From the NCBI GenBank assembly GCA_027318945.1, contig DAHVOF010000232.1, positions 1-26,123 on the forward strand: a DNA stretch of 26,123 bases, read 5' to 3'. Position numbers and translations under genes: made by a program. The number at the start of each line of letters is the position of its first letter. The first letter of the stretch is position 1. The stretch is from Actinomycetota bacterium. Lineage in GTDB: Bacteria > Actinomycetota > Acidimicrobiia > Acidimicrobiales > Acidimicrobiaceae. Below the pieces are notes generated by a model. It did not search any database and was not told the DNA's origin. It saw only the letters and a program-made list of their open reading frames with translations. Below are positions 15,516 through 22,726 of the stretch, in pieces.

Positions 15516-17443
15516 GCTTCGATCATCGCCGCCATGCGGCGGAGGAACGCCTCGTATGCGGCAAATTCGCGCTCGATAGCCTCCGGCGACGAGAAACCGT
15601 GTCCTTCTCCGGGGAACAGGATGAACTCCAAGTCCTTTCCAAGAGCACGAGCTTCCTCCGCGAACTCTACAACATGACGATGATCGACCACATTGTCGGA
15701 ATCTCCGTGCATCAGCAAAATTGGGACGTTATCGAGCTCGGATGCAGACACCGAACGCTTATTGTAGAGCTCGACTTCAGAGGGAAGCAGACCTAGCAGC
15801 CTATCGAAATAGCGGGATTCAAGCCGGTGAGTATTTGCCGCCGATCCGGCCAGGTCGATCAACGGATATTCCGCTATTGCGCCGCAAAATAGCCCCCTCG
15901 TAAGGCACAGGCTCCTCAATGCCGAATACCCTCCGGACGACCCTCCATTGAGCACAATTGAACCGGGACTCGCCTTGCCTTGGTCGACAAGGTCTGCCAG
16001 CACGCTGAGAAGGTCTACAATCTCGTACACGCCGAAGCCACCATTCAGCGCGTTGCGAAACTCTTGCCCCCATCCAGCTGAGCCGCGATAGTCGAAGGCG
16101 AGAACCTGAAATCCCGCTTGCACGAATGCAAGATTGCGCGGTGCGAACGTAACCAGAGCCTGTTCGGTGGGGCCGCCGTGAAATGTCGCAATCGTGCCCA
16201 ACGGCTCCCCCGCCCCCTCCGGACGGTAAATCCGGTAATGGATGTCCATTGGTTCCACGGAAGCAAGTTCCTTCCTGTGCTCCTCATCAATTAAGTAATG
16301 GAGCAAGTCAGAATACTTGGCCGTGGCTATTTCGGGCTCGACCGATGCGAAAGCGTGGAATGCCTCGGAATAGGCCTGTTCCAAATAGCTCCGCTCGCCG
16401 GTCGAGAGATCGTATGTGACTATCGCATTTGGCGTCTTCGCCCCCGATCGGACAGCGACAAGGGCGTTGCTGGCAACGCTCATTCCAAAGTGATGCGCCT
16501 TACCGATCTCTACCTGCTCTCCGCTTTGCAAGCCAACCCCAACAAGTCGGCCATGACCAGCTTCATTACGGGAGAAATACATGATTGAACTGTCTGACGA
16601 AAAAGAGTACGTCCGGTTTCCATTGCCCCATGGAGGGCCGGCATGCTCTAGAGCGTCATCGGAGACGAGCTCCGCGGTCCACTGCTGAAGATCTGCCACC
16701 CAAAGGCGTAGATACGATGAGGTTTCCGCCATGAAACCGAGCTTTTCCCCCGATGGAGAAAATCTTGGCTGGGAGACAAAATAGTCCCCACCTGCACATA
16801 TTAAAATCTCCGGAGAGGCTCCTCCCTCGAGCTGTGTGCAGACGATCTGGCTCTGCTGCCACGGCATGTCCGGAAGCGCCCATTCATGCCACGCCACCTG
16901 CTCACCGTTTGACGATATGGTCACGTCAAAGACAAAATCAGGCCTATTTTCGACAAAATGCCGAACCCTACCAGGCAAGCCATGAAAGCTCCTCAACACC
17001 CTCGGATACTCCGAGACAACAATGGGCTTAGCTTTCCCCTGAGTGGCAAAGACCGCTACCCGGTCACCGAATACGGTTGCCGCGATTCGGCAACCGTTTC
17101 CGCTGAGGGTGATCTGGGAGACTCCGGGACCGTCATAAACAGTGCAAACCTCCCCCGAGACGAGATCTATTAGAGAGATTCCCCCAGTGACTGTAACAAA
17201 ATAAAGTCTCCTGCCATCAGGTGCGATCTGGGAGACACCCCCTCCAAAAGGATGCGGCGATCGCACGGGCACTTCATACACAACCTTCGTGAGGTTTTCC
17301 CCCATCTCAACAACTACGATTTTCGACTTTCCCGAGGACTTCAGCACATACGCCGCGTACCGCCCATCTGGTGTGAGCTGGGGATCTGCGACAGAATCCT
17401 GGTGCGCGAAATCAAATGGGGTCAGCTCGGCATCACGTCTCAT
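15503..17443 (-). CDS. S9 family prolyl oligopeptidase-like peptidase
   Basis: Serine peptidase of 646 residues with the two-part S9 layout: an N-terminal beta-propeller (about 1-390, with repeated D/N-G and SP-G turns) and a C-terminal alpha/beta-hydrolase. The oxyanion segment is FHGGPTEQ (421-428). The catalytic triad is visible: S503 in NGGSSGGYS, D583 in HGDSDNVVD and H615 in GEGHGF. No signal peptide is evident, so it probably acts in the cytoplasm on short peptides, like acylaminoacyl peptidases or dipeptidyl peptidases of clan S9. It starts 40 bases after the mutase gene on the same strand and may share its mRNA. The substrate is not predictable. Confidence 0.93.
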   Translation of the reverse strand: MRRDAELTPFDFAHQDSVADPQLTPDGRYAAYVLKSSGKSKIVVVEMGENLTKVVYEVPVRSPHPFGGGVSQIAPDGRRLYFVTVTGGISLIDLVSGEVCTVYDGPGVSQITLSGNGCRIAATVFGDRVAVFATQGKAKPIVVSEYPRVLRSFHGLPGRVRHFVENRPDFVFDVTISSNGEQVAWHEWALPDMPWQQSQIVCTQLEGGASPEILICAGGDYFVSQPRFSPSGEKLGFMAETSSYLRLWVADLQQWTAELVSDDALEHAGPPWGNGNRTYSFSSDSSIMYFSRNEAGHGRLVGVGLQSGEQVEIGKAHHFGMSVASNALVAVRSGAKTPNAIVTYDLSTGERSYLEQAYSEAFHAFASVEPEIATAKYSDLLHYLIDEEHRKELASVEPMDIHYRIYRPEGAGEPLGTIATFHGGPTEQALVTFAPRNLAFVQAGFQVLAFDYRGSAGWGQEFRNALNGGFGVYEIVDLLSVLADLVDQGKASPGSIVLNGGSSGGYSALRSLCLTRGLFCGAIAEYPLIDLAGSAANTHRLESRYFDRLLGLLPSEVELYNKRSVSASELDNVPILLMHGDSDNVVDHRHVVEFAEEARALGKDLEFILFPGEGHGFSSPEAIEREFAAYEAFLRRMAAMIEAQSS

Positions 17444-17482
17444 AGTGACGAAGCTAGCGCCTTCTCAATATTTGAGCGACAC

Positions 17483-19147
17483 TCAGATTGCCAGTGGCTC
17501 GCGCCAGCTTCCAAACACCTCTTCCAAGGCATTCATCACCTCGCCCACCGTGGCGCGAACGCGAGCGGCTTCTACGAGCAAGGGCATAGTATTCTGCACT
17601 GGATCAGATGCCGCAGCCCGCAAAGCTGAAAGAGCCTTCCGAACGCTGTCGGAATCCCGCTGCGATTTCACCTTGGCCAAGCGCCGCTTCTGTTCGGCTT
17701 CGACCTCAGGTCCTACGACAAGGATCGGTATCTGGTCTTCGTCATTGCCTTCGGTAAATGCGTTCACTCCAACGACAAGCCGCTTCGCAGCAGAGATCTT
17801 GCGCTCGATCTGGTAGGAAGCATTTGCAATCTCGTTGACGAAATAGCTATCTTCGATCGCAGCGTATATCCCTTCCAATATCGAACCCGAACCAAGCTCA
17901 TCCAAATGGGCAAAGATCATCTCAGCTCGAGCTTCGATGTCATCGGTGAGAGCCTCCACATAATAGGATCCCCCCAAAGGATCGGCCACATTCGGAACTC
18001 CCGTCTCATACCCGATCACCTGCTGAGTGCGAAGAGCGATCCTTGCCGCCTTCTCGGTCGGTAAAGCGAGGACCTCGTCCATCGAATTTGTGTGCAGCGA
18101 CTGAGTCCCTCCCAACACGCCTGCAAGAGCCTCGATAGCGGTCCTTACGATGTTGACCTCCGGCTGCTGCGCCGTCAGCGAAACTCCCGAAGTCTGCGTG
18201 TGGAACCTAAGCTGCATCGACCTTTCGCTCTTGGCGCCGTACCGATCGCGCATCCAGCGAGCCCAGATTCTGCGCGCGGCCCGAAACTTGGCAATCTCCT
18301 CGAAAAAATCAATATGCGAGTTGAAAAAAAATGAGAGGGTTGGCGCAAATGAGTCGACATTCATGCCTGCTGCAATACCTGCCTCGACATATCCGAATCC
18401 ATTGGCCAGGGTGAACGCAAGCTCCTGAACGGCGGTAGAGCCCGCCTCTCTGATGTGGTATCCCGACACCGAAATCGGATGCCACTTCGGCATTTCAGAC
18501 GTGCAATAACGGAACGTGTCCACGACCAAACGCACCGACGGCCTTGGCGGAAACCTGTACTCCTTTTGTGCCTGATACTCCTTCAAAATATCATTCTGGA
18601 GCGTCCCTCCGAGCAGCTTGCGCTCTATTCCGCGCTCCTTCGCCGCCTCTATGAACATGGCCAAAATGAAAGGCGCCGGAGAATTTATTGTCATTGAGGT
18701 GGTGACCTTCGAAAGGTCTATCTTCTCAAAGAGATCGAGCATGTCCTCCACGGTGTCGATTGCCACACCACATTTGCCGACTTCGCCCTCTGACTTCGGA
18801 TCGTCGGAATCCCGTCCCATCAATGTGGGCAGATCGAACGCGGTAGAGAGGCCGTCTCCGCCAGCCTGGAGAATCTCATGAAATCTGTGATTCGTTTCGA
18901 TCGCCGTTCCAAAACCGGCGAACATTCTCATAGTCCAGAGCTTGGAGCGATACATCGAAGCGTACGGGCCTCTTGTATACGGGTAATCTCCTGGAAGAGC
19001 TTCAGATAGTTCACCAGCTGTTTCACCATCAGGATCTAAAGCGCCTTGCCGCCCGTAGACTGGCGCAATCGGCACGCCCGACATCGTTTCGAACTCGTCA
19101 TGGCGCAAGGTCGAAGCCTTGTACCGCTCCCTCCAAGAACTTGACAT
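17483..19147 (-). CDS. B12-dependent acyl-CoA mutase large subunit, isobutyryl-CoA mutase type
   Basis: Catalytic TIM-barrel subunit of a coenzyme-B12 carbon-skeleton mutase, 554 residues with no attached cobalamin-binding domain (no DxHxxG motif), as in IcmA or HcmA. The core motifs PYASMYRSKLWTMR, TLQNDILKEY and SVSGYHIREAG (with H231) are intact. Relative to methylmalonyl-CoA mutase (offset 13), Tyr89 is Phe76 and Arg207 is Gln194. The Phe/Gln pair is the signature of isobutyryl-CoA mutase, which interconverts isobutyryl- and n-butyryl-CoA; the Arg needed to hold a carboxylated substrate is missing. The small subunit must be elsewhere. ATG 19147 or GTG 19153 could start it; neither has a ribosome site. 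The gene has its own promoter. Confidence 0.9.
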   Translation of the reverse strand: MSSSWRERYKASTLRHDEFETMSGVPIAPVYGRQGALDPDGETAGELSEALPGDYPYTRGPYASMYRSKLWTMRMFAGFGTAIETNHRFHEILQAGGDGLSTAFDLPTLMGRDSDDPKSEGEVGKCGVAIDTVEDMLDLFEKIDLSKVTTSMTINSPAPFILAMFIEAAKERGIERKLLGGTLQNDILKEYQAQKEYRFPPRPSVRLVVDTFRYCTSEMPKWHPISVSGYHIREAGSTAVQELAFTLANGFGYVEAGIAAGMNVDSFAPTLSFFFNSHIDFFEEIAKFRAARRIWARWMRDRYGAKSERSMQLRFHTQTSGVSLTAQQPEVNIVRTAIEALAGVLGGTQSLHTNSMDEVLALPTEKAARIALRTQQVIGYETGVPNVADPLGGSYYVEALTDDIEARAEMIFAHLDELGSGSILEGIYAAIEDSYFVNEIANASYQIERKISAAKRLVVGVNAFTEGNDEDQIPILVVGPEVEAEQKRRLAKVKSQRDSDSVRKALSALRAAASDPVQNTMPLLVEAARVRATVGEVMNALEEVFGSWREPLAI

Positions 19148-19209
19148 ACTCACAATTCTAATAACAAAGACAAAAAACCATACGGATCCAAACGATTTTT
19201 GACGAATGA

Positions 19210-19239
19210 CTCATAAGGCCAGTCCAGAGGTGCTGTCAA
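19210..19239 (-). promoter_or_regulatory. Sigma-70-type promoter of the mutase gene
   Basis: On the minus strand a perfect -35 TTGACA (19239-19234) is followed after 18 bases by TATGAG (19215-19210), four of six matching TATAAT. The predicted start is near 19203, giving a leader of about 55 bases. It lies wholly in the 110-base gap after the cyclodeaminase-like gene, so the mutase can be expressed separately. Confidence 0.5.
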
Positions 19240-19257
19240 TACTGATACAGTGGCTAT

Positions 19258-20355
19258 TCACCTCTGAAGAATCGGCTGAAGAAATCGAGCGGACGGTATC
19301 AGATAGCCGATGTTTCTTTCCTCGGCTCTTTGGTATGCGGTCATCGCGATGGCGGCGAATTGAATGCCCGTCCCGTGGCCTATATAGCAGGTGATCTGAT
19401 CTGAGAACTGCCTCCCCGGATGAACTCCAGCAATTACGTCTGCCAAAAATGGATAGCCCTCCCACGCATGACCGGGATGCTTCCACCATCCGTCCGCAGT
19501 CTCGTTGAGCTTACGGTAGCGGAGGTCTCCGACTACGACATGAACCGTATCTCCTGTGCTCCCGACAACCACCCTGTCGCACCGGTCAAGCACCGCTAGA
19601 TCCACCTCCTGCTTCTTGATGCAGTTGATGTGGATTCCGGGACGAAGCCATTCTGGTTTGATGGTCGGAAGCAGGGTATTCGTCGCCGAGACGATGATCT
19701 CGGCCGACTCGACCGCCTCGTCGGACGTTGCCGCTGCTTCGACCGGACACCCAGTGACCTTGGCCATCCTCTCTACAAACTCGTCCAGATGGTCCCTATT
19801 GGGACTGAAGACCCTTGCGCTAATGTCGGGCCACAAGGCTGCCAGTGCCCGAAACTGCGTATCGGCTTGATAGCCGGTTCCGAGAAGGCCGACCCGGCGA
19901 TTGTCCGGGTTTGAGAGGTACTTTGCAGCCAAGGCGCTTGTCACACCCACTCTGAGCCGCTGCACTTCGCCGTCGGTCAGGATAGCGAGCAGCTCGCCGG
20001 TGGAAATTCGGTAAAGCATGAGCAGTCCGTTCTCCTTGCCTATCCGCACCGAGTCCTCTTGGGACTTTGTGAGCTTCTCGCGACGAGTGTCGCCCTCATC
20101 TCCCGGGGCTCTGAGAAGATCAGAGTCGACTCTCAAGCAAGCGGCATCCAAAGAGGGAACCACCCCGCTCATCGATTTGAATGAATTAACGGCATTAAAG
20201 GCTGGTGCGCTAGATAGCACGTCATGGCGACGCACGCTGGCCGCGTTTCCATTCCCCAGATCCCTGAAAGCGGTTTCAAGAGGCCCGAAGCAGCTCTCGA
20301 CATCTACGAGCGATGCAACCTCTTCATTGTTCAGAAGTCTTACATGATCAGCCAT
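19258..20355 (-). CDS. Ornithine cyclodeaminase/mu-crystallin family enzyme
   Basis: NAD(P)-dependent enzyme family covering ornithine cyclodeaminase, alanine dehydrogenase and imine reductases. The 365 residues carry the Rossmann nucleotide site GLLGTGYQADTQFRA (157-171), preceded by LTDGEVQRLRVGVTSALAAKYL (about 126-147), and a later conserved INCIKKQEVD. The substrate segment is unusual for true ornithine cyclodeaminase: the usual GxK is CLRVDSD (73-79), followed by a charged insert with RREK (91-94). The substrate is therefore left open. GGGGGAG precedes ATG 20355, and a strong promoter lies at 20402-20430. It is downstream of the dienelactone hydrolase gene but separated by 425 bases, so it is a separate unit. 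Confidence 0.9.
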   Translation of the reverse strand: MADHVRLLNNEEVASLVDVESCFGPLETAFRDLGNGNAASVRRHDVLSSAPAFNAVNSFKSMSGVVPSLDAACLRVDSDLLRAPGDEGDTRREKLTKSQEDSVRIGKENGLLMLYRISTGELLAILTDGEVQRLRVGVTSALAAKYLSNPDNRRVGLLGTGYQADTQFRALAALWPDISARVFSPNRDHLDEFVERMAKVTGCPVEAAATSDEAVESAEIIVSATNTLLPTIKPEWLRPGIHINCIKKQEVDLAVLDRCDRVVVGSTGDTVHVVVGDLRYRKLNETADGWWKHPGHAWEGYPFLADVIAGVHPGRQFSDQITCYIGHGTGIQFAAIAMTAYQRAEERNIGYLIPSARFLQPILQR

Positions 20356-20780
20356 TGTCTCCCCCTTGACAGCCTCTAACGTATGAACGCAATCAGATCT
20401 GAATATATACGTGCCCGGCCATCATGTCATTACGCGCGACAAAGCAATCCGGGCGAGCTCGGCTGAGCCGTTAGCTGCATCTGGATTAAAACTGCGAAAC
20501 CAAAAAGCCGATCCTCCCACATCATGTTTTAACGATCCGCTCGGCACCTGCGCCTTTCGAGCCCCAAAATACAAAAGCTGCAGCGTGGCATAGGCATTCT
20601 AAGATGAATAGGGGCAAGATCCACCTTCGCGAGGCGCGCGGAAACGCAGGCAACCTGGGCAACTGCCACGATTCCTCCATACCGCTTGGATTAGGTTAAT
20701 GCCGAGCAATATTTCTTGAGAGAACAGTAGCCCAGATGCCCGCGCCACGCTTCCAAGAATGCCCAAATACCGCTTGACGT
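20356..20780. other. 425-base intergenic region upstream of cyclodeaminase gene
   Basis: Holds the cyclodeaminase promoter at its 3' side (minus strand). The rest, 20440-20780, shows no gene: the open frames at 20411-20593 (plus) and 20599-20844 (minus, running into the hydrolase gene) are short, rich in Arg/Cys/Gly or Ser/Pro, and have no ribosome site. No terminator, tRNA or repeat was recognised. Confidence 0.5.
20394..20430 (-). promoter_or_regulatory. Strong promoter with palindrome at predicted start
   Basis: Minus strand: ATGACA (20430-20425, five of six to TTGACA), 17-base spacer, TATATT (20407-20402, five of six to TATAAT). The predicted transcription start falls near 20395, inside the palindrome CAGATCTG (20394-20401), a natural place for a repressor. 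The leader to ATG 20355 would be about 40 bases with a good ribosome site. Confidence 0.6.
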
Positions 20781-21581
20781 TCACTCTAAACGAACGTTCT
20801 TGGCGAAATCGTAGTCTTCCTTCTTGTTGGCTTCGAACTCCCAAACAACACGACCCGGCAAACCGACGGAATTTGAAACATTCTGCTCTAGGAACCCGAC
20901 AATCTCGCGCATGGCATCTTCTGCCGCCGCCTTTCGGTACCGTCCAGGCATAGTGCTATTCAACCAGCCATGTGGAGCATCTTCAAAAATCTTGATTCTG
21001 TAGCTTTTCCCGCGCTCCTCGAGAGCATTGCGAAGATTCACGACAGCTGGTATCGAAATCGAGTGGTCGATCTCGCCGTAAAGTCCGAGAAAAGGAGCGC
21101 TTAGCTCATCCAAGACGTCCTCCATCCGCTCCGGCCTGCGATCAGACTTGTCCCAGTCGCTTATTCCCCCGTAAAGAACGACACATGCGTCCAACGGACG
21201 CTTCGCACCATAGATCATCGAGTAGCGACCGGTTTGGCAAACTCCGATCATCCCCAGCTTCGTCGAATCCGCGACTGGCTCGCCGGAAAGGACCGACACC
21301 ACCTCGTCAAGACGCTCAAGGATGAACGGGTCCGAAGGCGTTGCCTTGGCTGCCCCGGCATGCAGAGCGGCTTGATCCTCCATGTAGTAAAAAAGATCGG
21401 GCGTAGCGACACAGTAGCCCTCGGAAGCAAGCCTGCGGGCAAGATCACCGGTATGCTGGACAAGCCCATACCGCTCGTGAAGGAGAATCACGCAGGGCAG
21501 TACTTCAGCTGGCGCCTCTGGAAAATAAAGCGTAACGGGCATTCCGGATTGACTTTCATAAACCTTGGTATCGATTTCCAT
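20781..21581 (-). CDS. Dienelactone hydrolase family protein
   Basis: Alpha/beta-hydrolase of 266 residues. The dienelactone-hydrolase triad is visible: nucleophile C115 in GVCQTGRYS (where most serine hydrolases have Ser), D172 in LYGEIDHS and H204 in APHGW. E36 in LLHERYGL matches the Glu that activates the Cys in characterised members. The family opens dienelactones or related cyclic esters in aromatic breakdown, but many members act on other substrates. ATG 21581 is chosen, with GGAGG about 11 bases upstream; GTG 21599 is an alternative start. It follows the isochorismatase-like gene after 48 bases and is probably in one operon with it. Confidence 0.91.
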   Translation of the reverse strand: MEIDTKVYESQSGMPVTLYFPEAPAEVLPCVILLHERYGLVQHTGDLARRLASEGYCVATPDLFYYMEDQAALHAGAAKATPSDPFILERLDEVVSVLSGEPVADSTKLGMIGVCQTGRYSMIYGAKRPLDACVVLYGGISDWDKSDRRPERMEDVLDELSAPFLGLYGEIDHSISIPAVVNLRNALEERGKSYRIKIFEDAPHGWLNSTMPGRYRKAAAEDAMREIVGFLEQNVSNSVGLPGRVVWEFEANKKEDYDFAKNVRLE

Positions 21582-21629
21582 CAATTGCCACACCTCCACT
21601 GGTAAAGATCCGGGCCGCGCTTTTCCATT

Positions 21630-22262
21630 TCATGGGACAATGCTCGCGATAACCTGGTCAACAGTCCTGACTCGGCACATCCTGGGAAACACGTGGTCGA
21701 GAAAGAACTCTTTCTGCATCTCGAAGCCATGGCATGCGTCTCGGACGACCGTAACCTGGTAATCCATATCGCGTGCAGCGTATGCCGTCGACGCCACTCC
21801 AACATGCGTCGAGCCCCCGACGAGCAGGATCGTAGTGATCCCCAATGATCTCAAAGTTACATCGAGCGCTGTCCCAGCAAACGCCGACCACCTATGCTTC
21901 GGGATATCGAAGTCGCTCGCCGAGAAGTCCAGCTCTCTGAGCGGCATGAGCATTGCCGATCCAGAACCATGCGGGGGGACAATGGGAGGCTTGTTTTTCG
22001 GCCCCCATGGCCTGAACCGGGAATCCGTATCTGACATTGTCAGAGCAAAATCCCTGCCGTCGGAACGATGGTCGGCGCGGGCGAAAAAGATTGGAAGCCC
22101 TGCCCTCCTGCAGGCCTCCACAAGCTTCACGACCCTGGGAAGGGTCCCCGCCTCCTCTATCGCGGAGCGATAGCATTCGAGCATGTCGAAAATTACAAGC
22201 CCTGTATCGTTCTTGAAGAGTTGATCATCGCCATAAGCAACTTTCCGCGCCTCTCTCCCCAT
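21630..22262 (-). CDS. Isochorismatase-like hydrolase lacking the catalytic Cys
   Basis: Cysteine-hydrolase-superfamily protein of 210 residues. D26 (VIFDMLE) and K122 (PKHRWSAFAGT) match two of the three usual catalytic residues. At the third, THVGVASTAYAARD has Gly155 where amidases such as nicotinamidase have Cys. Gly at this place is typical of true isochorismatases (EntB, PhzD), which hydrolyse a vinyl ether by acid catalysis without a thiol. The enzyme is therefore more likely a vinyl-ether hydrolase than an amidase, though no siderophore or phenazine genes are near. AAGAAGG lies 5 bases before ATG 22262. It is followed by the dienelactone hydrolase gene. Confidence 0.9.
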   Translation of the reverse strand: MGREARKVAYGDDQLFKNDTGLVIFDMLECYRSAIEEAGTLPRVVKLVEACRRAGLPIFFARADHRSDGRDFALTMSDTDSRFRPWGPKNKPPIVPPHGSGSAMLMPLRELDFSASDFDIPKHRWSAFAGTALDVTLRSLGITTILLVGGSTHVGVASTAYAARDMDYQVTVVRDACHGFEMQKEFFLDHVFPRMCRVRTVDQVIASIVP

Positions 22263-22726
22263 GCAAGCCTTCTTTCTAAACCTGAGTCAAAACCATAAAT
22301 GGACTTATTTCGCCACTCCCGGTAGATAGTGTTGCATCGCATCAAGCAATAAATTGCTAGTTTGCGGTCCCTAAAGCTCCGAATTGGCCCGTTGCCCCCC
22401 ATTCCGGGCATTTGCGAAAATCCTACTAGGGCAGGCTCATCCGTTGCTACCGGGCGCGCCTCAGGCATGTCCGATTTGCGTGGCAAACCCATTCTGCAAC
22501 GCGGCGGATGTAGTCAACCACGCTGCAAGAGAGATAGATCAAAACCTCCATCGCCTGAATAGGGCCATAAGGCAATAGGCGATGTTCCCTGAAGGGGCAA
22601 ATGCCATCCCTATTGCACCTTTAACCTGAACATTTCCTGATAAAAATCTAAATACTTTCTGGAAGCAATGTGCGAAGGCGAAACAAATGATGAAAGTTCC
22701 ACAAAGTTGTTATATCGTCTAAAGCA
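22263..22726. other. 464-base divergent intergenic region with stem-loops
   Basis: Lies between the divergent isochorismatase-like gene and glpX. No gene is supported; the short plus-strand frames (22362-22578) have no ribosome site or recognisable content. Structures include the palindrome AGCAATAAATTGCT (22345-22358) and an 8-base-pair stem (22549-22556 with 22577-22584) enclosing an inner GCC-ATAA-GGC hairpin (22564-22573). Smaller hairpins around 22586-22610 follow. The segment could be a structured glpX leader, but no known riboswitch class was recognised. Confidence 0.45.
22549..22584 (+). promoter_or_regulatory. Nested stem-loop upstream of glpX
   Basis: CATCGCCT (22549-22556) pairs perfectly with AGGCGATG (22577-22584). 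Within the loop GCC (22564-22566) pairs with GGC (22571-22573) around ATAA. It lacks a downstream T tract, so it is not a clear terminator. It lies about 140 bases before the glpX start. Confidence 0.35.

Noticed and set aside
20599..20844. Minus-strand frame of 81 codons between hydrolase and cyclodeaminase genes
   Set aside because: Its first part is a shadow of the hydrolase C-terminus, and the rest is Arg/Gly/Cys-rich without a start of its own.
22362..22578. Two short plus-strand frames upstream of glpX
   Set aside because: They overlap each other in different phases, are Pro/Arg-rich, and lack ribosome sites.
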